From the NCBI RefSeq assembly GCF_900102795.1, contig NZ_FMWG01000004.1, positions 248,001-312,000 of the forward strand: a stretch of DNA of 64,000 nucleotides, written 5' to 3'. This document shows, piece after piece, positions 11,245 through 20,807 of this stretch; positions within the stretch are counted from its first letter, which is position 1; each line of letters starts with the position of its first letter. The DNA is from Epibacterium ulvae. GTDB taxonomy: Bacteria > Pseudomonadota > Alphaproteobacteria > Rhodobacterales > Rhodobacteraceae. The notes below the pieces were generated by a model. It saw only the letters and a list, made by a program, of their open reading frames with translations. It did no database searches and had not been told where the DNA came from. The translations under genes were made by a program, and so were the position numbers.

Positions 11245-11616
11245 ATGACATCGGATATTCAGACCACGGACACTGTTGATGCAATTCTTGAGTTGTCTTC
11301 AGACATACGGTATGTCGCGGTGCGACTTGATGGCAATCTTTCGATGAAACAGCGGGACGGTCTAAGTGATGCATCTGCTTCAGAAAGTGACCACTACGAA
11401 GAAATATTGGTCAACCCAACGCTGCTCACCCTCGCGGCTGCGCGTGGAAATATTGATTGTGGCGGTTTGAAGTTCTTGGTTGTCGGGTATGGTAACTTCC
11501 AGCAGCTTGTTGTCCCCGTTCCAAACGGGCACGCCTCTGTTTGTGTTCCCTACGGAGTTGAATGCACATCATTTGTCAGCGCAATATACCGTTTGTGCTG
11601 TGCCGCATCCACTTAA
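11245..11616 (+). CDS. hypothetical protein, roadblock-like appearance
   Basis: A short protein of 123 residues from the ATG at 11245, chosen because AGGGGA lies just upstream; a TTG nine codons earlier is also open. The chain has alternating hydrophobic strands (IRYVAVRLDGNLSMKQ, then GLKFLVVGYGNFQQLVVPV) around a helix, reminiscent of roadblock/LC7-type small domains, but I cannot prove it. There is no signal peptide or membrane segment. It converges with the LysR gene on its right with 12 bp between stops. Confidence 0.6.
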   Translation: MTSDIQTTDTVDAILELSSDIRYVAVRLDGNLSMKQRDGLSDASASESDHYEEILVNPTLLTLAAARGNIDCGGLKFLVVGYGNFQQLVVPVPNGHASVCVPYGVECTSFVSAIYRLCCAAST

Positions 11617-11628
11617 GGGCCTTCAATC

Positions 11629-12522
11629 TCACCGCGGTTTGATCTTCTGATGTGCCAAATCCAAAAACCGCTCAAGGGCATTTGACCGCACATGGCTGGG
11701 CGGTGTCACCGTATAAACCCCACCAGAGCGCAACGACCACTCGCTTAATAGCCGGGTCAATCGCCCTTGTTTCACATCATCTTGCATTAAGAAATCTGGC
11801 AGAACTGTGTAGCAAAACCCCTCAGCCACATAGGCACGCATAGCTAAAGTCATGTTCATCGTCGATACAACTTGCGTGGTCAGCACCTCGCGTTGTTTGC
11901 CTTTCTCAAGCACCCATTCCATCTTTTCAGGAAACGCATCACTGCGCACAAATGGAACCGAGGCCAAATCACGCGGCTCTTTTACATTGAGACGTTTCGC
12001 TGTCTGCGGTGAACAGACCACGATCACATTAAAATCCATAAGTTTGCGGGCAAGGTTGCTGGAGTCTGACAACCAGCCTATTCGGAAAGCCAGATCATAT
12101 CGGTCTTCAATGATGTCAATGACCCCATCTGTCAGATGGAGATCGACGCCGACGTCTGGGTAGGCTTCCTGAAATTGCGCCACAAATGGCGCTACATATG
12201 AAACACCAAAATCGACAGGGGCGGTCACTCTTAACTTTCCCTTGGGTGTCTTGTCACGGTCTAGAATGCGTTCATAAGCATTGTTGGCTTGTGTCTGCGC
12301 AGACTTGGCGTCCTCATAAAAGATGCGCCCCGCTTCTGTTGGCTGCAAATGCCGCGTGTTGCGCAGCAGAAGTGGCGTGCCAACATCTTCTTCAAGAAGT
12401 TGAAGTTGCTTGCTGACAACCGCTTTACTGATGCCAAGCACTTGCGCAGCACCTGTAATGGTGCCTGCTTCGACCGTAGCAATGAAGTGGGCGAGGCGAT
12501 TGAAGTTGGGGCGTCTGCTCAT
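11629..12522 (-). CDS. LysR-family transcriptional regulator
   Basis: A 297-residue LysR regulator with an N-terminal HTH (HFIATVEAGTITGAAQVLGI, then SKAVVSKQLQLLEEDVG) and an effector domain containing RVTAPVDFGVSYVAPFV. The ATG is at 12522. It is divergent from the DsbA-like/NmrA-like gene pair across 222 bp, the typical arrangement for a regulator and its target, so control of that redox pair is likely. The subfamily resembles CrgA/DsdC-like regulators that sense oxidative or electrophile stress, but the signal is not determinable here. Confidence 0.93.
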   Translation of the reverse strand: MSRRPNFNRLAHFIATVEAGTITGAAQVLGISKAVVSKQLQLLEEDVGTPLLLRNTRHLQPTEAGRIFYEDAKSAQTQANNAYERILDRDKTPKGKLRVTAPVDFGVSYVAPFVAQFQEAYPDVGVDLHLTDGVIDIIEDRYDLAFRIGWLSDSSNLARKLMDFNVIVVCSPQTAKRLNVKEPRDLASVPFVRSDAFPEKMEWVLEKGKQREVLTTQVVSTMNMTLAMRAYVAEGFCYTVLPDFLMQDDVKQGRLTRLLSEWSLRSGGVYTVTPPSHVRSNALERFLDLAHQKIKPR

Positions 12523-12744
12523 TCTTTAAGTATAGTTTAAATTGATAATAGTGCAAATCTGTTTGGTTTCAGCTGACAGCTAGATTTGCTTTTTTTTGAA
12601 AGTGACGCATCGCTTTTTGTTTGGGATATGGGAAAATTTCGTCAGTTTAAAGCTGACATACAGTCTGGATAATCTCTCTTTTACTGACTTGTGTGACGCT
12701 CTACCTTTGTTCGCAAGCGAATAGAAAGCCTTTAGGAGATCCCA

Positions 12745-13389
12745 ATGTCTGAAGAGAAACTTATCGTCATTTATGATACCTTTTGCGGCTGGTGCTATGG
12801 TGCCGCTCCTGTCTTTGACGCAATTGTCGACACAGATGCCAAAGTTGAGGTCCTGCACCGGCACTTGTTTGACGGCCCATACGCTCCCAAAATGAGCGAG
12901 GGAAAAGGCGCTCAGATCCTAAAGCTTATCCCACATGTTGAAGGGCTGACCGGGCAAATTTTTTCCGAGGCCTTCAAAGACAATATCGCGCGATCAGAAA
13001 CTGAAGTGCTGGCCTCAGGACTTTCCGCACAGGCCGCGGCTCTTGTTCATGATCAAGGTCCAGAAAAAGAATTTGCACTGCGCCATCGTCTTGAAACGCT
13101 TCATTTTGGCGAAGGTATGTCCTCAACTGATCGGCAGGCTATCGTTGATGCGCTCATCGCCGAAGGGGTCGCGCCGGATCAGGCGGAACGTATTGGCACA
13201 CCCGAACTAGAAGCAAAAGCCACTGCATATGCAGAGCGCGCAAAAGTTTTGATGGCTGCCGTCGGATCCCGCGGTGTGCCCACCGTGCTGAAAGTCAGCG
13301 GGGATCACGTAACACAAGTCGATCACCAAACCTTCTACGGTCGCCCCGAAACTGTACCCGCAAATCCTGCCGAATTCACATCTATTTAA
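12745..13389 (+). CDS. DsbA-family thiol oxidoreductase (CGWC), cytoplasmic
   Basis: A 214-residue thioredoxin-fold protein of the DsbA/2-hydroxychromene-isomerase type. The redox motif CGWC sits near residue 13 (DTFCGWCYGAAPVFD), and the cis-Pro loop is in GSRGVPTVLK near residue 175. There is no signal peptide, so it is probably a cytoplasmic FrnE-like disulfide oxidoreductase. AGGAG lies 8 bp before the ATG. An NmrA-like gene follows after 22 bp with its own strong ribosome binding site, so the two form an operon divergent from the LysR gene. Confidence 0.87.
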   Translation: MSEEKLIVIYDTFCGWCYGAAPVFDAIVDTDAKVEVLHRHLFDGPYAPKMSEGKGAQILKLIPHVEGLTGQIFSEAFKDNIARSETEVLASGLSAQAAALVHDQGPEKEFALRHRLETLHFGEGMSSTDRQAIVDALIAEGVAPDQAERIGTPELEAKATAYAERAKVLMAAVGSRGVPTVLKVSGDHVTQVDHQTFYGRPETVPANPAEFTSI

Positions 13390-13411
13390 TCCCACATAAA
13401 AGGAGCACGAC

Positions 13412-14305
13412 ATGACGTCTGCAACCTCTAAAACCTTCGCTATTTTCGGTGCAACTGGCGCCCAAGGATCACCGGTTGTGAAGGAAGCCTTGGCAAAAGG
13501 GCACACGGTCCGTGCCATCGCGCGGGACGCCGCAAAAATCGCCTCCCATCATCCCGATGCAATTGCGGTCGCCGCCGATCTTTCAGATGAAGACGCAGTG
13601 GCCAAAGCTCTAGAGGGTGTTGATGCCGCCTTCCTGCATTTCCCGATGCCAAGTGGCCCCGACGATAGCCAAAACTGGGCGGCTGCGTTCTTTTCCGCTG
13701 CACATAAGGTCAATCTGCCGCTTCTTGTGTACGTCACTGGCGGTCCCTCTGGCGATCGTTTCCCTTCATCTGTAATTGTTGATGCCACAACGCAAGGCAT
13801 GAACGCCGTGTTAGGCTCTGGCGTTCCTTCGATTGTCCTTCAATCCGCCGTCTACCTCGAAAACCTGCAACCAGAAATTTTCCTTCCAGATCTGCGCTCT
13901 AAAGGCAGACTGGACTATCCCCCAATCCCGCATGGGTTAAAGATGCAATGGACCTCACATAAAGATCAGGCAACGCTGGCTGTGGCCGCACTGTCTCGAC
14001 CGGATCTTGCAGGCAACGCCTTTGAAATCGGCTCACCACAAGCGCTCACTGGTGCCGATCTTGCTGAACTGATTCAGGTATGGGTTGGACGCGATGTTAC
14101 CTTTGACCCCATGACCCCCGATGAATTTGGCACTCGGGTTGGGGATGCTATTGGAAGTCCAGGAGCGGCCTTTGCGCTTGGCGATCTTTATGGTGCAATT
14201 GCCAAACTGAACGGCGAAGACATGGCGGTTGATACAGATGCCCTTGAAACCACGTTCAACGTAAAGCTGACAGCTGTAGCAGATCACATCAAAAGCTGGG
14301 CTTAA
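13412..14305 (+). CDS. NmrA-like NAD(P)-binding protein
   Basis: A 297-residue atypical short-chain dehydrogenase. The dinucleotide-binding motif GATGAQGSPVV is at residues 11-21, followed by the acidic pocket region and the DAAFLHFPMPSG block. The Tyr-x3-Lys of classical SDR enzymes is not evident, as in NmrA/HSCARG redox sensors and quinone-reductase-like relatives. AAAAGGAG precedes the ATG. It is co-transcribed with the DsbA-like gene, supporting a role in redox or electrophile response. A hairpin lies 17 bp after its stop. Confidence 0.85.
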   Translation: MTSATSKTFAIFGATGAQGSPVVKEALAKGHTVRAIARDAAKIASHHPDAIAVAADLSDEDAVAKALEGVDAAFLHFPMPSGPDDSQNWAAAFFSAAHKVNLPLLVYVTGGPSGDRFPSSVIVDATTQGMNAVLGSGVPSIVLQSAVYLENLQPEIFLPDLRSKGRLDYPPIPHGLKMQWTSHKDQATLAVAALSRPDLAGNAFEIGSPQALTGADLAELIQVWVGRDVTFDPMTPDEFGTRVGDAIGSPGAAFALGDLYGAIAKLNGEDMAVDTDALETTFNVKLTAVADHIKSWA

Positions 14306-14321
14306 CCTCTACACACATCGT

Positions 14322-14355
14322 CACTGGGTGTTTTCGACACCTGCAACACCCAGTG
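14322..14355 (+). terminator. hairpin after the NmrA-like gene
   Basis: CACTGGGTGTT at 14322-14332 pairs perfectly with AACACCCAGTG at 14345-14355 around a 12-nt loop. There is no strong T-tract after it, so it may be a weak or Rho-assisted terminator. From here to 14644 I see no gene. Confidence 0.55.
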
Positions 14356-14644
14356 GCCACCAAGTTAGAAGACATTTCAAACTATGTCTGTAGGAAATAA
14401 TTAACACATATATTCGGTAAATCTGTTGTAGCCGGGATGCTAAGATGTCACCCGTCGGCCATTCAGAAATGTCGTTCCGATCTCAAAATTATTGAGGGGG
14501 TGCGGACATGGAATGGGTGGTTATAAATGAGCGCTAGTAAAACTGTTTGGTGGGTCTGGAGCAGTTTGATGAAGGCGGGCAGGGTAGGGGCTCACCCTTT
14601 TGTGTTGGGTTTGAGGCAAGCTTTAAGAGCCGCATTGGGTGTTG

Positions 14645-15412
14645 TCACGTTAACTGCTTGCTTAAAGATGCACAGAAGCGTGCGCTTAATTCTGCGCGAT
14701 TGGCGCACCCTAGCTTATCAAAACAGCGGTTTACATGTGTCCGTACAGTTGAAAAGCTGATACCCAGCATCTCTGAAATATCGCGATCGGTGCAGCCACG
14801 AGCGACAAATTGTGCAATCTCTCGCTCTCGTGGAGAAAGCAGTGCAAGGCTGTCCAACTCTGCAGAAACTTGCCCTGATGTCTCATTATGATAGGCAAAG
14901 GCCGGGCCAAGGTAAGCCATAAGCGTGTCCAATAAATCAATTTCACGCCGCTCAAATGGTTGCCTGCTTTTTTGACGCCATATTCGAAGATCAACCACTT
15001 TGCCATTTCCGGCATCATGGAAGATGTTCATACCGTGGTACATGCCATCCCCGCGCAAGTATTGATGATAGAAATCCGTTTTTGCCAGGTCGGCAATGGG
15101 AAACACCTGTTCAACCAATGTCGCACCACGAAAGGCCCGCATACGCGCGGTTAGCGGGTCGTCGTATTGAAACGCAGTCAGGTATTTTTGAACTGCAGCA
15201 TCGTCACGGTTTACAGATACAGGGTTTGCATACTGGTTCGCCTGATCGTCCCAGACATAAGAGGCCAAAGTATCGCCGCCCAGCAATTTCAAAATCCCTT
15301 CGGCGGCCTGCTCGCGCGGGTCATGTGATCCATGGGATGTTGAAAAACCATGGATCAACTCGGCAAACAATTGGATATCTGCACCTGACATATCTCTGAT
15401 CTGACGTTCCAT
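14645..15412 (-). CDS. LuxR-family (GerE-type HTH) transcriptional regulator
   Basis: A 255-residue regulator counted from the ATG at 15412, chosen over an upstream start because AAGGAAGG precedes it at good spacing. The C-terminal LuxR/GerE helix-turn-helix is clear: REREIAQFVARGCTDRDI, then a SFSTVRTHVNRCFDKLG recognition region. The N-terminal about 170 residues are not an obvious acyl-homoserine-lactone domain. They contain Trp/Tyr-rich stretches such as YVWDDQANQYANP and may bind a different small molecule. It lies 114 bp downstream of the amidase on the same strand, next to the divergent ABC transporter, and may control amide uptake and hydrolysis. Confidence 0.87.
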   Translation of the reverse strand: MERQIRDMSGADIQLFAELIHGFSTSHGSHDPREQAAEGILKLLGGDTLASYVWDDQANQYANPVSVNRDDAAVQKYLTAFQYDDPLTARMRAFRGATLVEQVFPIADLAKTDFYHQYLRGDGMYHGMNIFHDAGNGKVVDLRIWRQKSRQPFERREIDLLDTLMAYLGPAFAYHNETSGQVSAELDSLALLSPREREIAQFVARGCTDRDISEMLGISFSTVRTHVNRCFDKLGCANRAELSARFCASLSKQLT

Positions 15413-15526
15413 AACACCCTTCCTTGCACGATTGTAGGAGCAGCCTGCGCCACCCAGCAAGAGGGTCTGTGGTTTTATTTGTAACTTTCGCTTTCAAAAC
15501 CCAGACTGCGTAATCGCCGCACAATA

Positions 15527-16894
15527 TCAGAGCATTTGCAAGCCGCGCTCCAGAACAACGCCCGCGGCCAACAAAAACCGATCCTCGTTGCGGCGTGTTT
15601 CAATCATGAAACCAACCGGCAGGCCTGTTGTGTCTGTACCTGCTGGAATAGACAGGGACGGGGCGCCTGTCAGGCTGGCCAGAGAGGCATTTCGAACCAC
15701 CGTGGGAAAAGTTGGTTGTGGTCCAAGATCTGTATCGATCATATCTTCATCCCCAATCAAGGGCGGGGGCACTGGCACTGTTGGCATAGCGATCAAGTCC
15801 AAACTATGTGTAACAAAAAGCTGCTCATAGGCCTGGCGAAGGTTTGCAATGCCTTTTATTGCTTTTTCGTAAGCGGCTTTTGCTTCATTGCTTGATCCGC
15901 GCTCTGGCAACAGATCAAATATCGCTTTGACTTGAGGACTGCCAAGAGATGCGGCGAAATCTTCAATGGATTGGTTTCGAACTTCTGCACAAAACTGTGT
16001 CCAGATCGTCGCAGCCTCATGGGTCACGACAATATGTCCGTAGTTCTGTTCTAAATCGGTAAAAGGCGTTTCATCTACCTCGACAATTTCAACCAGCCCT
16101 TCGGATTGAAGACGGTCCACTGCTTTTTGAAATTGTACATCCAGTGAAACAGAGAGACCTTGTTTGTGATAAAACAGCCCGATCCGCAGGGGCCGCTGGG
16201 TCGTAGGCACCGGGTCTATTTCGTCACAGATCAACGCATCAACCTCGATGATATCTGTCACACTGCTTGCCATTGGTCCGATGGTGTCACGCGTGGTGCT
16301 GAGCGTCAAAACACCCCCATCGGGGTAGCGCCCCGTTGAGGGGCGAAAGCCAACAATCCCACAAAATGCTGCAGGAATGCGGGTAGAGCCGCCCGTATCT
16401 GTTCCAAGGGCAAAAGGCACAATCCCAGAGGCAACCGCAGCGGCAGACCCACCGGAGGATCCTCCAGACACCCGTGTTCTATCAAACGGGGTTGGCACGG
16501 CACCAAAATGCGCATTGTTGTTGGTCACCCCAAAAGCCAGTTCGTGCAGATTCAGCTTGAGTGGAGCATGCGCGCCGGCTGCTTTTAATTTGGCGACGGC
16601 TGGCGCATCCGCTTTGGGCTGATTGTCAAGTAATGCAGGGCTACCCCCCGTCGTTGGGAAAGGTAGGCAATCAATATTGTCTTTCACCGCAAACGGAATA
16701 CCCGCCAAGGGTCCTTCGGCCTGTGGCGCAACAGAATTTGAATGGGCAAGAACTGCATTCCTCTGATCTGCTGCGGCGCGTGACAAGACAGAATCCGTCA
16801 ACGCCTGTGCGCCGCGCTGATCCCGTATCTGACGTGCCTGAGACAGCGATAAGGTGTGATCTGAAGGTGTAAAGTGAGCTGAAGCTTTGGGCAT
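15527..16894 (-). CDS. amidase (amidase-signature family)
   Basis: A 455-residue amidase-signature hydrolase that cleaves a carboxamide to acid and ammonia. The Ser-cisSer-Lys triad is visible: Lys in FAVKDNID near residue 71, the glycine/serine-rich VSGGSSGGSAAAVA, and the nucleophile region GTDTGGSTRIPAAFCG. The chain resembles indoleacetamide hydrolases and AtzF-type amidases of similar length. AAAGG precedes the ATG. It is divergent from an UrtA-type ABC transporter across 167 bp, which suggests that the transporter imports the amide cleaved here. Which amide is unknown. Confidence 0.93.
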   Translation of the reverse strand: MPKASAHFTPSDHTLSLSQARQIRDQRGAQALTDSVLSRAAADQRNAVLAHSNSVAPQAEGPLAGIPFAVKDNIDCLPFPTTGGSPALLDNQPKADAPAVAKLKAAGAHAPLKLNLHELAFGVTNNNAHFGAVPTPFDRTRVSGGSSGGSAAAVASGIVPFALGTDTGGSTRIPAAFCGIVGFRPSTGRYPDGGVLTLSTTRDTIGPMASSVTDIIEVDALICDEIDPVPTTQRPLRIGLFYHKQGLSVSLDVQFQKAVDRLQSEGLVEIVEVDETPFTDLEQNYGHIVVTHEAATIWTQFCAEVRNQSIEDFAASLGSPQVKAIFDLLPERGSSNEAKAAYEKAIKGIANLRQAYEQLFVTHSLDLIAMPTVPVPPPLIGDEDMIDTDLGPQPTFPTVVRNASLASLTGAPSLSIPAGTDTTGLPVGFMIETRRNEDRFLLAAGVVLERGLQML

Positions 16895-17061
16895 ATTGAG
16901 CCTTTGGAGAAGATCAAACGAGACGGCTTGATCTTAAGGAGCGCATGTACATCACCCTATCGTCAATAATGTCGATACCCCGGATCGGTACCTCTCATTA
17001 GGCTTCAGCGAACAGAAAAAAGGGGCAAAGCCCTATTCCACCAACTGGGAGACACTTTGAG

Positions 17062-18231
17062 ATGGATAGAAGAGCTTTTTTAAGTTCCAGTGCTATGGCG
17101 CTGGCTGCGAGCCAACTGCCTCGCGTAGCAACTGCACAAGCGACTCCGGTAGGTAAACCATTAAAACTGGGTTTTCTTATACCCCGATCTGGGACTGCAG
17201 GATTGTTTGGCCCCTCATCTGAAGCCTGCATCGAACTGGCGGTCAATAAGATCAATGCAGAAGGCGGCATTCTTGGTCGCCCGATTGAAGCCTTGCTTGG
17301 GGATGCGGGTGGCGCGCCAAGCGACACTGTGCAAGCTGCACAGCGTATGTGGCGTCGCGACGGTGTCGAGGCCATTGTCGGTGAACATGGCAGCGCCTCT
17401 CGCGAAGCGGTTGCAGGTGCGCTACGTGGCCAGTTGCCATATGTCTATTCTCCTGTGAATGAAGGGGGATATTGTACTGACGGTGTCTTCACGACAGGCG
17501 AAACGCCAAGCCAGCAGCTGGCACCTGCTATTCCATATCTGGCCAAGGAACGTAGTATAAAACGCTGGTATTTGATCGGCAATGATTACAGCTGGCCCCG
17601 CATCACCAATGCAGCTGCAAAAGAATTTATTGAAGACTCAGGCGGTGAAGTGGTTGGGGAAGAATATCATCCGTTTACCACTGACAATTTTGACAGTTCG
17701 CTTGCCAATATCCGCGACAGCGGCGCCGAGGCTGTGTTGATCAATTTGGTGGGTGGAGCCTCTGTTGTCTTTAACCGGGCTTACGCGTCCTTTGGGTTAG
17801 ACAAACAAGCATTGCGCCTTGGCACATTAATCGAAGAAAACACATTGGCTGGGATTGGGGCGGAAAACAGCGGGGATCTTTATTCTGTTTCAGGTTACTT
17901 TGATGCATTGGACACGCCTGCAGCGCTTGCATTCCGCAAAACATACTATGACACTTTTGGGGTCGATGCGCCGGTTTTAAACACGCTTGGGCAAAGCTGT
18001 TTTGAAGCAGTGTTGTTTTTGCAGGCTGTGATCGAAAAGGCCGGCGAGACCAGCATTGATGCCATCACAGCAGCCTCCGAAGGCATCAGCTACAGCGGAC
18101 CACGCGGAGATGTCACCATGTCGGGTCGCTTTGTGAACGCCAATATCTATCTGGCCAAGGCTGAAGGTACGGAGTTCAAAATTATCGAAAACTTTGGAGG
18201 CATCGCTTCCGGCACGACCTGTTCAATCTAA
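17062..18231 (+). CDS. ABC transporter substrate-binding protein, urea/amide type
   Basis: A 389-residue periplasmic binding protein of the branched-chain amino acid/urea/short-chain-amide class, like UrtA, FmdD and AmiC. The N-terminus (MDRRAFLSSSAMALAASQ, then an ATAQA-like site) has a twin-arginine-style signal. The mature domain opens with LKLGFLIPRSGTAGLFGPSS and shows the GEHGSASREAVAG and WYLIGNDYSWPR blocks of this class. It is the first gene of a four-gene importer operon and is divergent from the amidase, so an amide is the likely ligand rather than urea itself. No urease genes are in view. Confidence 0.9.
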   Translation: MDRRAFLSSSAMALAASQLPRVATAQATPVGKPLKLGFLIPRSGTAGLFGPSSEACIELAVNKINAEGGILGRPIEALLGDAGGAPSDTVQAAQRMWRRDGVEAIVGEHGSASREAVAGALRGQLPYVYSPVNEGGYCTDGVFTTGETPSQQLAPAIPYLAKERSIKRWYLIGNDYSWPRITNAAAKEFIEDSGGEVVGEEYHPFTTDNFDSSLANIRDSGAEAVLINLVGGASVVFNRAYASFGLDKQALRLGTLIEENTLAGIGAENSGDLYSVSGYFDALDTPAALAFRKTYYDTFGVDAPVLNTLGQSCFEAVLFLQAVIEKAGETSIDAITAASEGISYSGPRGDVTMSGRFVNANIYLAKAEGTEFKIIENFGGIASGTTCSI

Positions 18232-18235
18232 TCTC

Positions 18236-19087
18236 ATGGAGTCATCAGTTCTGTTCCTTCTCAATACCAGCTATGCGGTGCTAACGCTTGCATTGGTGGT
18301 ATTGGGCCTGGCGATTATCTTTGGCCTCCTGGGCGTGCTGAATATGGCCCATGGTGAATTTGTCGCCATCGGTGCCTATTGCGCATTTGCGGTGCAATCC
18401 GCGGGTTTACCATTGATCCTGTCATTGCCACTTGCGATCATAACGACGGGGGCTGTCGGGTGGCTGATCGAAGCTTCCGTTATCCGCCATCTGTATAAGC
18501 GGCCCTTTGATACGCTTTTGGCGACATGGGGGCTTTCGATCCTTTTACGCGAAGGGATCGAATTGGCATTTGGGCTTGAATACCGGTCGGTGTCTGAACC
18601 TGTGAGCGGCAGTGTGCGCCTTTTGGGTGTGGATTATCCCATCTATCGCATCATGCTGATGGTTGCGCTGTTAATCGGCTTCGCCGCGCTTTATGTTTGG
18701 TATCGTCGCTCCAATGCTGGTGTGCGGGTGCGCGCAATGATCGCGAATCCACAGCTTGCAACGATTGTCGGAATCGACACTCAGAAGCTGGCGCGTCTGG
18801 CGTTTGCGGCTGGTGCTGCCTCAGCGGGTTTGGCCGGCGCAATGCTTGCGCCTTTGGTGCGGATTGAACCCTTTATGGGCATCGATTTCCTGCTGCAGTC
18901 CTTTTTCGTTCTGGTTGTCGGCGGTCTTGGCAGCCTTGAAGGGTTGTTTATCGGTTCAAGCCTTATCGGTGGCGCAGAAAGCGCAGGATCAACCCTGATG
19001 GGAGGCACTGCGGGGTATGTAACCGTTCTTCTGATCTCCATCCTATTTTTGTGGCTCAAACCTGAGGGTCTTCATGCGCGTCGCTGA
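18236..19087 (+). CDS. ABC transporter permease, LivH/UrtB type
   Basis: A 283-residue inner-membrane permease counted from the ATG at 18236, 4 bp after the binding-protein stop. An upstream TTG frame from 18194 would overlap the previous gene and lacks support. About eight membrane segments are visible. Family blocks include GLLGVLNMAHGEFVAIGAY near the start, VRAMIANPQLATIVGID (the EAA-like cytoplasmic loop) and VVGGLGSLEGLFIGS. It forms the transport channel with the next gene and overlaps it by 14 bp. Confidence 0.92.
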   Translation: MESSVLFLLNTSYAVLTLALVVLGLAIIFGLLGVLNMAHGEFVAIGAYCAFAVQSAGLPLILSLPLAIITTGAVGWLIEASVIRHLYKRPFDTLLATWGLSILLREGIELAFGLEYRSVSEPVSGSVRLLGVDYPIYRIMLMVALLIGFAALYVWYRRSNAGVRVRAMIANPQLATIVGIDTQKLARLAFAAGAASAGLAGAMLAPLVRIEPFMGIDFLLQSFFVLVVGGLGSLEGLFIGSSLIGGAESAGSTLMGGTAGYVTVLLISILFLWLKPEGLHARR

Positions 19088-20807
19088 TTTGTCTTTTCCA
19101 GTGGTTCTGGCGCTGATCTGCGCCGTGCCCTTTACGATGGGCGAGTTTACCGCTCATCAATTGGGCCTCTTTTTACTTTACGGGATCGTCGCACAGGGGA
19201 TCGCATTGTGCTGGGGCAAAGTGGGCATCCTGCCCCTTGGACAATCGTTGTTCTTTGGCTTGGGGGCGTATCTTGGCGGTAGTGCACTGATTGCATATGA
19301 AACGCAGCCTGTGGTCCTTTATCCCGCACTATTAGGTGCCATCTTAGTGCCGGCAGCGCTAGCGGGAGGAATTGGCTTTTTGGTGTTTCGCCGGCAGGTC
19401 GGGTCTGGCCCTTATTTTTCGCTGATCACGCTGGCGTTGACGATGCTGGCCTATCAGGTGGCGCTCAGTACGGACTGGTTGACGGGCGGTTTCAACGGTC
19501 TGTCCGGCATCCCGTCCTTGCCCGGCACAGACCCTTGGACCAATTTGTACTGGGTTATTGTTCTGGCGCTGATTTTATCAACGACAGTTTTACTGTGGAT
19601 CACACGCAGCCCGCTGGGGCAGTTGTTTCAGGCGGTATCCGAAAACGAGCTGCGCATGTCCTTCCTTGGTTATGACACAGCAAAGCTCAAGGCGCTGGCC
19701 TTTGCCATCTCAGCAGGTCTTGCGGGCATGGCCGGTGCTTTGTTTGCGGCTCAGCAAGGGATCGTAACGCCACAATCGCTCAGCTACCTTCTGGCTGGTG
19801 AGCTGTTGATCTGGACGGCGCTTGGCGGGCGCAACAGTCTTATCGGCCCGGTCGTCGGTGCTGTTCTGGTTGGAATGCTGACATCTGAACTGCGCAATAC
19901 GGTGCAGTCCTGGGAAATCATCATGGCGCTGTTGTTTATTGGAACAGTTCTTTTTGCGCCACGCGGTCTTGCCGGATTGACGGAACGGTTTTTAGCTCCC
20001 TTTGCCCAAAAAACCAAAACCGACAGAGACGACCTTCGCACAGTGGATAGGCCACTAGTTCCCGCTTCGTTAAGGTTTAAGGATGTGAACGTTTCGGTTG
20101 GCGCCGTAAACATTTTGCGCGGTTTAACCTTAGATGTGAAAAAAACAGGGCTGCATTGTGTGATTGGGCCAAATGGTGCGGGCAAAACGTCAGCCTTTAA
20201 TGCTATGACAGGACGTTTGCCGGTGACAGGTGGCCAAATCCATTGGAAAGAGCGTGAAATTACCAACTTACCGCCGCACCGCGTTGCGCGCCTTGGCATT
20301 GCACGTAAGCTTCAGGTACCTGCGATTTTCCCTGATATGACCATTGGCCAACACATCGATATCGGTCTGTGGTCAACGGGTCTGACGGTTTCGGAAATGC
20401 TGGGCCAACGCGCCTTTCGTCGCCGCAATGAGATTTTAGATGTGCTCCATGATTTGTTCCCTGTTTTGGGAGATGAGAGCAAACGGGCGGGCAGCCTGTC
20501 GCTGGGTCATCGGCAGGTCTTGGAGTTTGCACTGTCCGTGATTGCTCGGCCTAATTTGGTGTTATTGGATGAGCCTTGCGCGGGACTGTCAACGGAGGAA
20601 ACCGCAGAGCTGACCGCAGCTATTCGCCAGATTTGTCGGAAATTCGAAATCTCAGCCCTTATCATTGAGCATGATTTCTCGGTCATCGAAAGTCTGTCTG
20701 ACCATGTTTACGTATTACACCAAGGTGCTGCGCTGTCAGAGGGCAGTTTAGAAGACATTCGCGCCGATACCACAGTGCAGGCAGTCTATGCAGGAGGGCG
20801 CAAATGA
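19074..20807 (+). CDS. fused ABC permease (LivM/UrtC) and ATPase (LivG/UrtD)
   Basis: A 577-residue fusion. Residues 1-310 are a LivM/UrtC-type permease with multiple membrane segments and the blocks LPLGQSLFFGLGAYLGGS and FLGYDTAKLKALAF. Residues 335-577 are an ABC ATPase with Walker A GPNGAGKTS, a divergent signature LSLGHRQ and Walker B LVLLDEPCAGLS. In most relatives these are separate genes. The reading frame is continuous and the linker (about residues 310-335) is hydrophilic, so this looks like a genuine fusion, not a sequencing error. The GPNGAGKTS core indicates an active ATPase. Confidence 0.92.
   Translation: MRVADLSFPVVLALICAVPFTMGEFTAHQLGLFLLYGIVAQGIALCWGKVGILPLGQSLFFGLGAYLGGSALIAYETQPVVLYPALLGAILVPAALAGGIGFLVFRRQVGSGPYFSLITLALTMLAYQVALSTDWLTGGFNGLSGIPSLPGTDPWTNLYWVIVLALILSTTVLLWITRSPLGQLFQAVSENELRMSFLGYDTAKLKALAFAISAGLAGMAGALFAAQQGIVTPQSLSYLLAGELLIWTALGGRNSLIGPVVGAVLVGMLTSELRNTVQSWEIIMALLFIGTVLFAPRGLAGLTERFLAPFAQKTKTDRDDLRTVDRPLVPASLRFKDVNVSVGAVNILRGLTLDVKKTGLHCVIGPNGAGKTSAFNAMTGRLPVTGGQIHWKEREITNLPPHRVARLGIARKLQVPAIFPDMTIGQHIDIGLWSTGLTVSEMLGQRAFRRRNEILDVLHDLFPVLGDESKRAGSLSLGHRQVLEFALSVIARPNLVLLDEPCAGLSTEETAELTAAIRQICRKFEISALIIEHDFSVIESLSDHVYVLHQGAALSEGSLEDIRADTTVQAVYAGGRK

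Noticed and set aside
14527-14891. Small plus-strand open frames before and within the LuxR-type gene
   Set aside because: No ribosome binding site or family pattern; they overlap the clear helix-turn-helix coding sequence on the other strand.
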